From Pelomonas caseinilytica (lineage in GTDB: Bacteria; Pseudomonadota; Gammaproteobacteria; Burkholderiales; Burkholderiaceae_C): a stretch of 64,000 nucleotides of DNA. The stretch covers positions 62,001 through 126,000 of the forward strand of contig NZ_JAJTWT010000012.1 in assembly GCF_021353235.1 (NCBI RefSeq), written 5' to 3'. Positions 25,421 to 34,027 of the stretch are shown piece by piece; position 1 is the stretch's first letter; every line of letters begins with the position of its first letter. The position numbers were made by a program, and so were the translations under genes. The notes beneath the pieces are model-generated. The model was given only the letters and a program-made list of their open reading frames with translations. It was not told the origin of the DNA and made no database searches.

Positions 25421-25434
25421 GGCGGTGCTTTCGG

Positions 25435-25878
25435 TCAGGTGGGGGTCTCGGCCAGGGCCTTGAGGCGTTGCAGGGCTTGCGGCCAGGTGGTTTGCAGGAA
25501 GTCGGTGAAGCCGTCGTCCCAGCTCTGCAGCTTCACGTCCAGCCGCGTGCCGCCTGAGGGCGTGGCGCGAAAGCGGTAGCTCTCGAAGGCCGGCTCGCGG
25601 TGCAGGCGGCTGTCGGGCAGGGGGCGGCCGTCCTTGATCTCGCGGACCAGGCGCAGCGTGAGCCGCTCGTGGGGCACGTTCTCGTCCACCACCGCCTCCA
25701 TGCCGAAGCCCTTGGGGTCGAGGAAGCGCAGCCGGCGGCCGGCCTCCCAACTGCCTTCGTAGTAGGAGCCCTCGGCGAAGGCGCTGGTCCAGTCGCGGTA
25801 GGCCAGGGGGTCGAACATGCAGTCCCAGACCCGCGGCACGGGCGCGGCGATGTCGATGCCGAATTCCAGGTCCTTCAT
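25435..25878 (-). CDS. SRPBCC (AHSA1/Bet v1-like) protein
   Basis: A 147-residue START/Bet v1-fold protein (MKDLEFGIDIAAPVPRVWDC, FDPLAYRDWTSAFAEGSYYEG, SYRFRATPSGGTRLDV). The fold has a large hydrophobic pocket for small molecules; no catalytic residues are defined. The ATG overlaps the end of the preceding SRPBCC gene by 4 bases (ATGA), so the two are coupled. It belongs to the ECF42 cluster. Confidence 0.85.
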   Translation of the reverse strand: MKDLEFGIDIAAPVPRVWDCMFDPLAYRDWTSAFAEGSYYEGSWEAGRRLRFLDPKGFGMEAVVDENVPHERLTLRLVREIKDGRPLPDSRLHREPAFESYRFRATPSGGTRLDVKLQSWDDGFTDFLQTTWPQALQRLKALAETPT

Positions 25879-26417
25879 GGCTGGCCTCCTTCGGCGAGCT
25901 GGCGCAGGTTGTGCAGGCCGTCCTCGAAGTCGCGGCCCACCATCTTGTCCATGTCGATGAACACGCCCATCAGCTTGCTCATGAAGTTGGCCGTGCCGTG
26001 CATGCTCCAGCGGACCTCGGTGGCGCCGTCGGCCGTGGACTGCAGGGCGAACTCCGCCTGGTTGTGCGCCTCGAAGGGCTTGACGAAGTCGAGCTTCATC
26101 TGCACGGCGCGCCCGGGCTGCACGCCGGTCACCTCCAGGCTGCCGGTGCCCACCTTGTCGCTCTCCCAGAGGTAGCGCGAGCCGATGCCGCTGGCCGCGC
26201 CGTCGTAGCGGCCCTTGATGAGGGGGTCCTTGCGCTCGTAGGGGTTCCAGCGGTTGAAGCCGCGCAGCTCGCCGACGAGGGGCCAGAGCTGCTCGGCCGT
26301 CGCACCGATGCGCAGCCGCCGCTCGACGCGGAATTCGTCGGGCCGCGTCGCGGCATAGGCCAGCAGCATGAAGACGGCCAGCCCTAGGCCGATGAAGATG
26401 ATGGAGAGGTTGTTCAT
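25875..26417 (-). CDS. Membrane-anchored SRPBCC (polyketide cyclase-like) protein
   Basis: A 180-residue protein with one N-terminal transmembrane helix (about residues 4-22, LSIIFIGLGLAVFMLLAYA), then an SRPBCC domain (IGATAEQLWPLVGELRGFNRWNPYERKD, followed by a second half ending in GLHNLRQLAE). Such anchored forms are common near ECF42 genes and are called polyketide cyclase-like; no reaction is known. It is coupled to the next SRPBCC gene by an ATGA overlap. Confidence 0.85.
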   Translation of the reverse strand: MNNLSIIFIGLGLAVFMLLAYAATRPDEFRVERRLRIGATAEQLWPLVGELRGFNRWNPYERKDPLIKGRYDGAASGIGSRYLWESDKVGTGSLEVTGVQPGRAVQMKLDFVKPFEAHNQAEFALQSTADGATEVRWSMHGTANFMSKLMGVFIDMDKMVGRDFEDGLHNLRQLAEGGQP

Positions 26418-26427
26418 CGCGGCCTCC

Positions 26428-26832
26428 TCACTCGGTGGGCAGGGCCATGTCGCCGCCGGGGGCGAAGTCGGCGTCCTCGTACAACGGGCGCACCTCGATC
26501 TCGCAGGGCGTCCCCGGGAAGGGGTTGGGGAAGCGGCTGGCCCAGGCCCGGGCCTCCTCGGCCGAGCGCACCTGGATGAGCGTGTAGCCGGCGATCAGCT
26601 CCTTGACCTCGGCGAAGGGGCCGTCGACGACTTCGCGGCGGCCGTCGAGGTGGTAGCGCTGGCGCCAGCCGTCGCGGCTGGGCCGCAGGCCGGCGCCGTC
26701 CAGCAGCACGCCGGCACGCGCCATCTCCTCATGGAAGGCGCCCATCTCCTCGAAGAGCTTGGCGTACTCGGGGCCGGGCGGTTCGCCGCGCTCGCTCACG
26801 GCGGTGGCGCGGACCTGGATCATGAATCGCAT
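26428..26832 (-). CDS. DGPF/YCII family protein 1
   Basis: A 134-residue YCII-related protein (MRFMIQVRAT). The family hallmark DGPF is at residues 70-73 in EVVDGPFAEVKELIAGY. GGAG lies upstream of the ATG, which is preferred over an upstream in-frame start with a low-quality leader. DGPF proteins are the standard genomic partners of ECF42 sigma factors; the ferredoxin-like fold may carry a His-Asp pair, but the activity is unknown. Confidence 0.9.
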   Translation of the reverse strand: MRFMIQVRATAVSERGEPPGPEYAKLFEEMGAFHEEMARAGVLLDGAGLRPSRDGWRQRYHLDGRREVVDGPFAEVKELIAGYTLIQVRSAEEARAWASRFPNPFPGTPCEIEVRPLYEDADFAPGGDMALPTE

Positions 26833-26945
26833 CGTGGGTCTCCTGGTTGGCGAGGCGGCGGCTTTCGCGGCCTTCATTCCCACGACGATCCTGGCGAGCC
26901 GGAATCGACAGACTCCGGGTAACTACCGAGTCATCGCCAACATCC

Positions 26946-27162
26946 CGGGCCGAGCGCCGGGCCGCCCCAAGCCGGCCCGCCTGACCTTGCGGGCGGCTCG
27001 ATGCCGCCCGCAGGGCCGTCCCCCAGGGGGCTGAGGCCGGACACGGCAAGTCCTGCGGACTTGCCGTGCCTGCCGAAGAGCAGCCGCTCTGTCGGCTGCG
27101 CGGTCTGCAAGACCGGCCGGGTCCGCCCGCGTCCAGCGCGGCGGACGCGGACGAGGGGCTCA
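26946..27162 (-). repeat. Stop-codon-associated hairpin repeat, copy 4
   Basis: About 217 bases between the two DGPF genes. It begins inside the stop codon of DGPF protein 2 (TGAGCCCCTCGTC, as in copy 3). The 9-bp stem is GGCAAGTCC/GGACTTGCC here (about 27043-27065), one base pair changed on both sides relative to copy 3. Another stem, GCGGGCGGC/GCCGCCCGC, replaces CTTGCCGGT/ACCGGCAAG. The distal CGGGCCG-type hairpin is kept. Confidence 0.82.
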
Positions 27163-27507
27163 CAGATAGCAGGGGCCTACGCCTCGGATCTCCACGGTCG
27201 CCCACTCCGCCGCGGGGCAGCGCTCGGCCCAGGCGAGGGCCACCTCGGGGTCTTCGGTGTCGAGCAGGAAATAGCCCCCCACCATCTCCTTGGCCTCGGC
27301 GAAGGGCCCGTCCCAGACCTGGGCGCCGCCATCGCGCTTGGACAGGCGCCGGGCCGCGGAGCCAAGGGAGTTCACGCCCAGCAGCAGGCCCTCGCGCTGC
27401 AGTTCGGCGGCGAAATCGACCATGCGCTGGTAGACGACCTCGCCCGCGGCGCGCCCGCGCTCGGCGCGCTGGCCCAGGGGTTCGACGATGAGCAGCATCT
27501 GGGGCAT
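27160..27507 (-). CDS. DGPF/YCII family protein 2
   Basis: A 115-residue YCII-related protein (MPQMLLIVEPLGQRAE) with the DGPF hallmark at residues 66-69 in VWDGPFAEAKEMVGGYF. It appears to be the first gene of the ECF42 run, so the operon promoter should lie in the 117-base gap shared with the divergent histidine kinase gene. Activity unknown. Much longer open frames continue upstream on this strand, but they are the antisense of the kinase and are not coding. Confidence 0.88.
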   Translation of the reverse strand: MPQMLLIVEPLGQRAERGRAAGEVVYQRMVDFAAELQREGLLLGVNSLGSAARRLSKRDGGAQVWDGPFAEAKEMVGGYFLLDTEDPEVALAWAERCPAAEWATVEIRGVGPCYL

Positions 27508-27624
27508 GGCGCAGTCCGTTCGGTCCGTGGCGAGGCCGGCATTCTGGCCCGACGCGGCGGGATGCGGCACAGTTACGGAATTAGTGCCGGGCGGCCGACC
27601 CGGCCCCAACCTGCGGAGGCCGAG

Positions 27625-29331
27625 ATGGACGACATGACCCATGTCGCGATACTGCTCGTGAAGGCCACCCCCGAGCTGCCCATCGCCGGTGCGGCCTCGG
27701 GGCGGGCCCGGGTGCTGGGCCACGACCCCGCCTCGCTCAAGGGCATGCCGCTGGCGCAGCTGTGCCCGCCGACCCAGCCCGACGGCCGCGCCTCGGACGC
27801 CGCGCTGGCCGCCGTCTTCGAGCAGCTGCAGCGCAGCGGCACGCTCAGCCTGGCCTGGACCTTCAAGACCCGCGGCGGCGAGTCGCGGCCCCACGAGCTG
27901 CACCTGACCATGACCGAGCGCGACGGCGAGCCCGTGGTGGCCGCCTACCTGGTGGATGTGAGCCGCATGCAGTCCGCCGAGCTGCTGAACCGCGCCAAGA
28001 ACGAGCTGCTGGAGATGGTGGCCACCGGCCAGCCCCTGCAGCCCGTGCTGGAGCGGTTGACGGCCCTGATCGAGTCGCAGTTCGAGGGCCTGTACTGCAG
28101 CGTGCTGCTGCTGGACCTGGAGGGCCGCCACGTCAGCGCCGGGACGGGCCCGCGCATGCCCGCGGAATACATGCAGGCCCTGTACGGCCTGGAGATCGGC
28201 CCGACCGTGGGCTCCTGCGGCACGGCCATGTACGACGACCGGCTCGTCATCGTCGACGACATCGCCACCCACCCGCTGTGGGTGCGCTTCCGCGACCTCG
28301 CCCTGCCGCACGGCTTGCGGGCCTGCTGGTCGGCGCCCATCCACGCCGCCAACCGCCGCGTGGTCGGCAGCTTCGCGATGTACTACCGCGAGGTGCGCCG
28401 CCCCACCACCGCCGAGCTCGGCGCCCTGCACACGGCCAGCCACCTTGCCGGCATCGCCATCGACCAGGCGCGCCGCGACGAGGAAAGGCGCCGCGCCGCG
28501 CAATGGCTGGAGGAGCAGGTGCAGGCCCGCACGGCCGAGCTGCTCGCCACGCAGGACGAGCTCGTCAACAGCCGCAAGCTCGCAGCGCTGGGCCAGCTGC
28601 TCGCGGGCATCGCCCACGAGATGAACACGCCGCTGGGCAACGCCCTGCTGAGCGCCAGCGCCCTGCGGGCGGGCAGCGCCGGCTTCGCCAGCCGCATGGC
28701 CGACGGCGCGCCGCTGAAGCGCCAGGAGCTGGCGGACTGGGTGGAGCGCACGCGAGCCGGCGCCGAACTCGTCGAGCAGAACATCGACCGCGCGCTGCGC
28801 CTGGTCAACCGCTTCAAGCAGCTGACCGAGGGCAGCGCCCGCGCCGTGCGCTCGCGCTTCGACCTGCGCGAGGCCGTGCTGCAGGCCTGGGCGCGCGTGC
28901 AGGCCAGGCTCAGCGTCGAGCGCCTGCGCTTCGCCTGCGAGCTGCCCGAGGGCTTTCGCCTCGACGGCTACCCCGAGGTGCTGCAGCAGGTGCTGGAGCA
29001 GCTGCTGGAGAACGCCTGCCTGCACGCCTTTCGCGACGGACGCAGCGGCGAGATCCGCGTCAGCGCCCACCGCAGCGGCGATGCGCGGCTGACGCTGGAG
29101 GTGCGCGACAGCGGCGCCGGCATGCCGCAGACCGACGTGGCGCGCGCCTTCGAGCCCTTCTTCACGACCACCTTCGGCCAGGGCGGCAGCGGCCTGGGCC
29201 TGTTCGTCGCCCACAGCCTCGTGCACGGCATGCTGGGCGGCAGCCTGGAGCTGGACAGCCGCCCGGGGCAGGGCACCGTCGCGCGGCTGGAGTTGCCGCT
29301 GCAGGTGGCGGCCCCGGTGCTGTCGGGCTGA
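27625..29331 (+). CDS. Sensor histidine kinase with PAS-like and GAF domains
   Basis: A 568-residue cytosolic histidine kinase with no transmembrane helix. The order is: a PAS-like N-terminal part (1-115), a GAF domain (about 125-290; EIGPTVGSCGTAMYDD, CWSAPIHAANRRVVGSF), a coiled coil (ARRDEERRRAAQWLEEQVQ), an H-box GIAHEMNTPLGN with H331, and a HATPase domain (N-box QLLENACLHAF, DSGAGMP, GGSGLGLFVAHSL). It senses an intracellular signal, perhaps a small molecule or redox state. GGAGG precedes the ATG. No response regulator gene is adjacent, so its partner lies elsewhere. Confidence 0.9.
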   Translation: MDDMTHVAILLVKATPELPIAGAASGRARVLGHDPASLKGMPLAQLCPPTQPDGRASDAALAAVFEQLQRSGTLSLAWTFKTRGGESRPHELHLTMTERDGEPVVAAYLVDVSRMQSAELLNRAKNELLEMVATGQPLQPVLERLTALIESQFEGLYCSVLLLDLEGRHVSAGTGPRMPAEYMQALYGLEIGPTVGSCGTAMYDDRLVIVDDIATHPLWVRFRDLALPHGLRACWSAPIHAANRRVVGSFAMYYREVRRPTTAELGALHTASHLAGIAIDQARRDEERRRAAQWLEEQVQARTAELLATQDELVNSRKLAALGQLLAGIAHEMNTPLGNALLSASALRAGSAGFASRMADGAPLKRQELADWVERTRAGAELVEQNIDRALRLVNRFKQLTEGSARAVRSRFDLREAVLQAWARVQARLSVERLRFACELPEGFRLDGYPEVLQQVLEQLLENACLHAFRDGRSGEIRVSAHRSGDARLTLEVRDSGAGMPQTDVARAFEPFFTTTFGQGGSGLGLFVAHSLVHGMLGGSLELDSRPGQGTVARLELPLQVAAPVLSG

Positions 29332-29351
29332 CACGGCGCCGGGCCGCTGCC

Positions 29352-30839
29352 TCAGCGGCGGATGGGCGAGGCGCCGCGCCAGGCCGCGTCCGACCAGCGC
29401 TGGTAGGCGCCGAGCAGGGCCGGCTCCGGCGACTGCCGCTCGACGGCGAGGTTGGGCAGCGACACCACCTCGAAGCTGCGGCGGTAGCGGCCCTCGGCCC
29501 GGAACTCCCGTGCCAGCAGCATCTGCGCCCCGCCCGGCACCCAGCCGGCGAACTCCGCGACGCCCAGGCCCGGCTGGGCCGGCGCCGGCGGCATCACCTC
29601 GACGCGCCAGCCGCCGTCGCGGCCCGGCTCCTTCAGGAACACCCACAGCTCGCGCCAGCCGTCCAGCGGCTGCACGGCCAGGGCCAGGGCGCGGCCCTCG
29701 CGGTTGAGCGAGGCCGAGGCGAGCGCCACCTGGCCATAGCTGCAGCGGCGCGCGGCCAGCTTGCCGGCCTCCTTCAGCTCGACGCAGCGCTCGCCCTCGG
29801 CGCCGGCCTGCACGGCCAACTGGACGGTGCCGAAATCGCGCGCCGCCGCGCTCGTGCCCAGCCAGCGCGCCGCATTGACCCGCATGGCCGCATCGGCGTA
29901 GGCGGCCTGGTCGTCCTCGGTCAGCTCGGTGGGCACGACGGCGGCGAACTCGGCCAGCGCCGGGGCGGCTTCGCCCCCCGCCCCGCGGCGGGCCTGGGCG
30001 AAGGCGAGGCTGGCCGCCACCGAGGCGCGCCGCATCATCAGCCGGTTGCGCCAGTGCACCGGCAGCGTGGCGGCATCGACCTGGGCCAGCACCTGCTGGC
30101 GCCACTGGTCGCGCGCCTCGGCCTCGCGCGGCGTGGCCCGCGGGTTCAGGCAGTCGGGCCGCGTCAGCGCGAGGGCCGCGCGCACGCGCTGCTCGGGCGT
30201 GGCCGCCGTGACGAGCAGGCGGCGGAAGGCCTCACCGTCGTAGCAGACCTGCACGCGGCCGTCCTCGCCGGTCTCGAACTGCTCGAACTTCAGGCCGTAG
30301 CGCGCGGCCACGTCCATCTGGGCGCCGAGCTGGCCCTCGCCGGGCCGGGCGGCCGGCAGCGAGGCGCGCTCGGCGATTCGCTCGGCGAAGCTCCCCATGG
30401 CATCCAGCGCCTCGGCGCCGCCGGGGCCGGCCAGCTCCGCCGGCGTGGCGGCCTGCACATAGGCCGCGGCCAGGCCGAGGCCCAGGCCTTCGGTGCCCCA
30501 CTGCTGGCGGGCCAGGCGCAGCTGCGACAGCAGCTCGGCGCTGGCCCCTTCGCCGCGCGGCATGGGCAGGACCTGGACCTTGCGCATCCAGCCACCGCGC
30601 TCGCGGCGATAGTCCCAGACCTGCCAGTGGTCACCACGCTCGGCGCGGATCTCCAGCGCCTCGCCGCGGCTCATCTGGGCCTGCAGCGAGGCGCTGTCGC
30701 GCGGCGCGCCGCGCAGCGGGGCGTCCTGCACGACAAGGCCGGCGCGCGGGAAGGCTTCGGCGGCGGGAGCGGCGTCGGCCTCTGTCATGACGAGGGCGGC
30801 CACGGCCGCGGCGACGACGATGAGGGCGATGCGGCGCAT
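29352..30839 (-). CDS. Exported SH3-domain-like protein, unknown function
   Basis: A 495-residue exported protein with a signal peptide (about residues 1-23, ALVMTEADAAPAA). Residues about 33-95 look like a bacterial SH3 domain (GLVVQDAPLRGAPRDSAS, then a W/Y-rich WQVWDYRRERGGWM). The rest is alanine-rich and helical, with a C-terminal part containing several W/Y residues that may be beta-structured. I do not recognise the family. It lies 6 bases after the SPFH gene stop, so it is probably co-transcribed; it may help that membrane protein or act on the cell wall. Confidence 0.75.
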   Translation of the reverse strand: MRRIALIVVAAAVAALVMTEADAAPAAEAFPRAGLVVQDAPLRGAPRDSASLQAQMSRGEALEIRAERGDHWQVWDYRRERGGWMRKVQVLPMPRGEGASAELLSQLRLARQQWGTEGLGLGLAAAYVQAATPAELAGPGGAEALDAMGSFAERIAERASLPAARPGEGQLGAQMDVAARYGLKFEQFETGEDGRVQVCYDGEAFRRLLVTAATPEQRVRAALALTRPDCLNPRATPREAEARDQWRQQVLAQVDAATLPVHWRNRLMMRRASVAASLAFAQARRGAGGEAAPALAEFAAVVPTELTEDDQAAYADAAMRVNAARWLGTSAAARDFGTVQLAVQAGAEGERCVELKEAGKLAARRCSYGQVALASASLNREGRALALAVQPLDGWRELWVFLKEPGRDGGWRVEVMPPAPAQPGLGVAEFAGWVPGGAQMLLAREFRAEGRYRRSFEVVSLPNLAVERQSPEPALLGAYQRWSDAAWRGASPIRR

Positions 30840-30845
30840 GGCGGC

Positions 30846-32102
30846 TTACTCCTTCTCCTGTGCACCGCCCTCGGCGGCGCCACGGGCCTGCGCCTGTGGC
30901 GCCGCGCCCGCGAGCAGGGCGCTGCCGATGAAGCCGCCCGAGCCGGGCGGGGCGATGATGACCTGCACCTTGTCCGAGAGCTTGTCGGCCATGGCCTTCT
31001 GCACCAGCAGCGGGTGGCGGGTCAGCAGCTCGCCCTCGGCGGCCATCTGGCCGGCGTTGGCCTTGCCCACCTGGGCGACGCGGTAGGCCTCGGCGTCGGC
31101 CAGCTTCTGGCGCGCGGCGGCCTCGGCGGCGACCTCGATGCGGCGCGCCTCGGCCTGACCTTCGGCCTGCTTGATGCGGGCCGCGCTCTCGGCCTGCGCT
31201 TCCAGGGCGCGCTGCTCCACCTGCTTCTGCTTGAAGGGCAGCACGTGCTTCATGGCCTCCTCCTGCGCCTTGGCGGCGATGACCTGCTCGCGGCCCGCGG
31301 CCTCGGCGGCCGTCTCGCGGCGCACCTTGTCGGCGGCGGCCTGCAGCTCGGTCTCCTTGACGCGCTTGTCGGCGATCTCCAGCGTGTAGCGCATGCGCTC
31401 GCTGGCCAGGCTGTCGGCCAGCAGGCGGTCCATGCCGCGGCGGTAGTCGGCCGGCAGGTCGACCGAGCCGATCTGCACGCCGTGCAGCAGGATGCCGTCG
31501 GTGGCGAGCCGGGCGCGCAGCTCGGCCTCCAGCGCGGCGGCGATCTCGGCCCGTTGGCTGGAGAAGATCTCGCGCACCGTGTGGCGGGCGATCTGCTTGT
31601 AGACGACGGCCTGCACCGCCGGCGCGATGACGTCGGCCTCGATGTCGTCCGGCAGCTTGCGCGAGAGCTCGCCCAGGCGGGCGGGGTCGACCGTCCAGCG
31701 CAGGTTCATGTCCAGGCCCAGGGACAGGCCCTCGACCGACTGCAGCGGCGCCGGCCCGTCGGCCTTGGCGAGGGCCGCCGGGTGGTAGCTCTGGTCGCGC
31801 AGCGGGAACAGGCGCACCTCGTGAAGGCCGGGGATGCGCAGGAAGCTGCCGTCGCGGAACTCGCTCGTGCCGCCGCTGAACTGGTTGGTTCGCACAGCGG
31901 CCTGGCCGCGCGGCACGGCCTGCACGGGCGGGTGCATGACGACGGCGTAGCCGGCCGCGGTGGCGGCCGCCAGGGCCAGCAGCGGCGGCAGGGCGCGGCG
32001 CAGCGTGCGGGCGGCGGTGGGCGCGGCATCCAGGCCGCGGCGGGCGCCGCGGCCGAAGGCCTGGCGGACGGAGGCGGCGAGGGTCTTGAGGCGGTGCAGC
32101 AT
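30846..32102 (-). CDS. SPFH/Band 7 (prohibitin-like) membrane protein
   Basis: A 418-residue protein with one N-terminal transmembrane segment (about residues 39-58, LPPLLALAAATAAGYAVVMH) and an SPFH domain (about 65-250), followed by a long, charged, alanine/glutamate/lysine-rich coiled coil (250-360) typical of prohibitins and HflK-like proteins. It forms ring-like membrane assemblies in known relatives. The start is set by AAGGAG nine bases upstream of the ATG (MLHRLKTLAAS); two earlier ATGs lack such a site. The gene is in an operon with the SH3-like protein, and its upstream side faces a large repeat element. Confidence 0.88.
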   Translation of the reverse strand: MLHRLKTLAASVRQAFGRGARRGLDAAPTAARTLRRALPPLLALAAATAAGYAVVMHPPVQAVPRGQAAVRTNQFSGGTSEFRDGSFLRIPGLHEVRLFPLRDQSYHPAALAKADGPAPLQSVEGLSLGLDMNLRWTVDPARLGELSRKLPDDIEADVIAPAVQAVVYKQIARHTVREIFSSQRAEIAAALEAELRARLATDGILLHGVQIGSVDLPADYRRGMDRLLADSLASERMRYTLEIADKRVKETELQAAADKVRRETAAEAAGREQVIAAKAQEEAMKHVLPFKQKQVEQRALEAQAESAARIKQAEGQAEARRIEVAAEAAARQKLADAEAYRVAQVGKANAGQMAAEGELLTRHPLLVQKAMADKLSDKVQVIIAPPGSGGFIGSALLAGAAPQAQARGAAEGGAQEKE

Positions 32103-32263
32103 GGTGACGGGCTCCTTGGGCTTGTCGGCATCGCGGGTTGGGGTGGGGCGATGCATGGCGGCCATGGTTGCCGGTCGGGGGGGAAGGGACGAGAGGTGGG
32201 GAGGGGGGATGTCTTCCGGCGAGGGGGAAGGAATCTTCCGGGGGGCGGGTTGGGTTTCGGGTT

Positions 32264-32761
32264 GCTTTTGCTGGGAGCCTTTTGACTCGGTGCACCGTGC
32301 GGGGATTTCGCCCCCGCGGGCGACCTACTTTCTGGTCCGCCAGAAAGTAGGCAAAGAGCTCCCCCCGACCGCGCCGCCCCGCCGCTTCGCGGCGGGGTTC
32401 CCTGCGGTACTCAAGCCTTGAGGCGCCGCGCAAAACTCCCTTCGCTACGCTCCGGTCAAACAGTGGCGCTGAGTCAGTTGTTGAAGCGTGCTGCGCACGC
32501 CGCCTCAAGGCTTTCCGTTCCTCGGCGGCGCTAAAGGGGGTAAGACGAAATACCTCAAGGGCATGGCTGGCGCGATTGGCACTCCGGCTGTTCGGCTGTT
32601 CTCGGAGTTCGAGCATCGCAGGGGACCCACCCGCTGCGCTGGTGGGCGGTTTTGCAGGGGTCGTTTCTTTGCCTACTTTCTTGTCGACACAAGAAAGTAG
32701 GTCGCCCGCCGGGGCGAATTCCCGGCACGGTGCAACGAACACAAAGGCTCCCCGCAAAAGC
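32264..32761. repeat. Large inverted-repeat element L1 (498 bp)
   Basis: Lies between the divergent SPFH and sodC genes. Terminal inverted repeats of about 37 bases (GCTTTTGC... and ...GCAAAAGC) bound the element. Inside are hairpins CCTACTTTCTGG/CCAGAAAGTAGG (32324-32351) and CCTACTTTCTTGT/ACAAGAAAGTAGG (32672-32701). The arms are imperfect mirror copies of each other. The 80-base core at 32521-32600 matches L2 with one difference. The element has no convincing gene. About 160 bases of leader toward the SPFH gene and 87 bases toward sodC remain outside it. Confidence 0.88.
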
Positions 32762-32848
32762 CTCCGATCCAAACGCCCCCCTAAGCCCCCAACCCACCTC
32801 ACCCCACCCCATTGCTATCCTCACCCGCCTCACTCCAAGGGGACCCCC

Positions 32849-33370
32849 ATGCGCCGCCACCTCATCGCCGCCGCCGGCCTGCTCGCCAGCACCCTGGCCT
32901 TCAGCGCCGAAGTCACCGTCACCCTGAACACCGCCGAGAAGCAGGGCGACGGCGCCGCGCTGGGTAGCGTGCGCATCGCCGAGACGCCCTACGGCCTGGC
33001 TTTCTATCCGCAGCTCAAGGGCCTGCCGCCCGGCCTGCACGGCTTCCACGTCCATGAAAAGCCGTCCTGCGCCCCCGCCGAGGCCAATGGCGCCGTCGTG
33101 CCGGCCGGCGGTGCGGGCGGCCACCTCGACCCGCAGGGCACCAAGAAGCACGGCGAGCCCTGGGGCGACGGCCACCTCGGCGACCTGCCGCCGCTGTACG
33201 TGGCCGCCGACGGCACGGCGACCACGCCGGTCCTCGCGCCCCGCCTCAAGCTCGCCGACGTGAAGCAACGCGCCCTGATGGTCCACGCCGGCGGCGACAA
33301 CCACGCCGATCACCCCGCGCCCCTGGGCGGTGGCGGCGCCCGCGTGGCCTGCGGCGTCATCGGCGGCTGA
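32849..33370 (+). CDS. sodC: Periplasmic Cu/Zn superoxide dismutase
   Basis: A 173-residue exported enzyme that converts superoxide to peroxide and oxygen. It has a signal peptide (about residues 1-19), the copper site in [10 protein letters not shown] (H67, H69), the zinc-loop segments GGHLDPQG and [16 protein letters not shown], and the C-terminal copper/active-site region [12 protein letters not shown]...[12 protein letters not shown] with the second disulfide cysteine. AAGGGGA precedes the ATG. Monocistronic; the region upstream is occupied by repeat L1, so its promoter must lie in the 87 bases between, or inside the repeat. Confidence 0.95.
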   Translation: MRRHLIAAAGLLASTLAFSAEVTVTLNTAEKQGDGAALGSVRIAETPYGLAFYPQLKGLPPGLHGFHVHEKPSCAPAEANGAVVPAGGAGGHLDPQGTKKHGEPWGDGHLGDLPPLYVAADGTATTPVLAPRLKLADVKQRALMVHAGGDNHADHPAPLGGGGARVACGVIGG

Positions 33371-33442
33371 AGCCGGCGTCCGGCTTGAGGTAGCATCGGT
33401 TTAGATGCAAACTGTCATCATTCAAGATGCTGGGAGCCGGCC

Positions 33443-33646
33443 TTGCGCACGACCGTGACGATTGACGATGCCCTGTACGAAAGGGCGCTCGAAGTGGCCG
33501 ACCCGACGATGGACAAGGCCGACCTATTCCGCGAGGCCATCAAGACCTTCGTGCGCGTGCAGGCCGCCAAGCGGCTGGGCGCCCTGGGCGGCAGCGCCCC
33601 CCGGATGGAAGACGTGCCCCGCCGACGCGGCGATGCGGCCCAATGA
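33443..33646 (+). CDS. vapB: VapB-type antitoxin
   Basis: A 67-residue antitoxin starting at TTG ([20 protein letters not shown]) with GGAG upstream. The N-terminal half resembles ribbon-helix-helix antitoxins of the VapB class ([30 protein letters not shown]), and the C-terminal half is the usual charged, disordered toxin-binding tail. The stop overlaps the ATG of the toxin gene (ATGA). A 5-bp inverted repeat GCATC-N6-GATGC at 33393-33408 may be its autoregulatory operator; this is uncertain. Confidence 0.9.
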   Translation: MRTTVTIDDALYERALEVADPTMDKADLFREAIKTFVRVQAAKRLGALGGSAPRMEDVPRRRGDAAQ

Positions 33647-34020
33647 CGGGCGGAGTTCTCGTCGACACGTCGGTTTGGGTCCAGCACTTCCGCGATGGCA
33701 TCGACGGACTGGCCGAGTTGCTGGCCGCGGATCGCGTCTTGACGCATCCCCTGGTCGTCGCCGAAATCGCCTGCGGCACGCCGCCCAACCGCCGACGCAC
33801 ACTCGCCGACCTGGACTGCCTTCAACCGACCCGGCAGGCCACGGTGCGCGAGCTTCTCGAATTCATCGAGCGCGAGCAGCTTTTCGGCCAGGGCTGCGGC
33901 TTCGTGGACCTGTCGCTGCTGGCCTCCACCCTGATGACCACCGGTGCGGCGCTGTGGACGCTGGACGGGCGCCTGAGCCGCCTGGCCGAGCGCTTCGGCG
34001 TGGCACACCCGTCGAACTGA
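33643..34020 (+). CDS. vapC: VapC-type PIN-domain toxin
   Basis: A 125-residue PIN-domain ribonuclease toxin. The four conserved acidic residues are visible: D8 ([12 protein letters not shown]), E41 (VVAEIACG), D89 ([10 protein letters not shown]) and D108 ([12 protein letters not shown]). VapC toxins cleave specific RNAs, often tRNA. The gene is translationally coupled to the antitoxin. It is followed after 7 bases by a response regulator, with no obvious functional link. Confidence 0.93.
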   Translation: MTGGVLVDTSVWVQHFRDGIDGLAELLAADRVLTHPLVVAEIACGTPPNRRRTLADLDCLQPTRQATVRELLEFIEREQLFGQGCGFVDLSLLASTLMTTGAALWTLDGRLSRLAERFGVAHPSN

Positions 34021-34027
34021 ACCGCCC

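Noticed and set aside
27160-30105. Minus-strand frame of 981 codons
   Set aside because: Only the last 115 codons (DGPF-2) look like a protein; the rest is antisense of the histidine kinase and low-complexity alanine/arginine/glutamine sequence.
32521-32600. Small protein from the core of the L1 and L2 elements ([13 protein letters not shown])
   Set aside because: No ribosome site, frames diverge after the core, and conservation is equal at all codon positions over 80 bases; nucleic-acid function is more likely.
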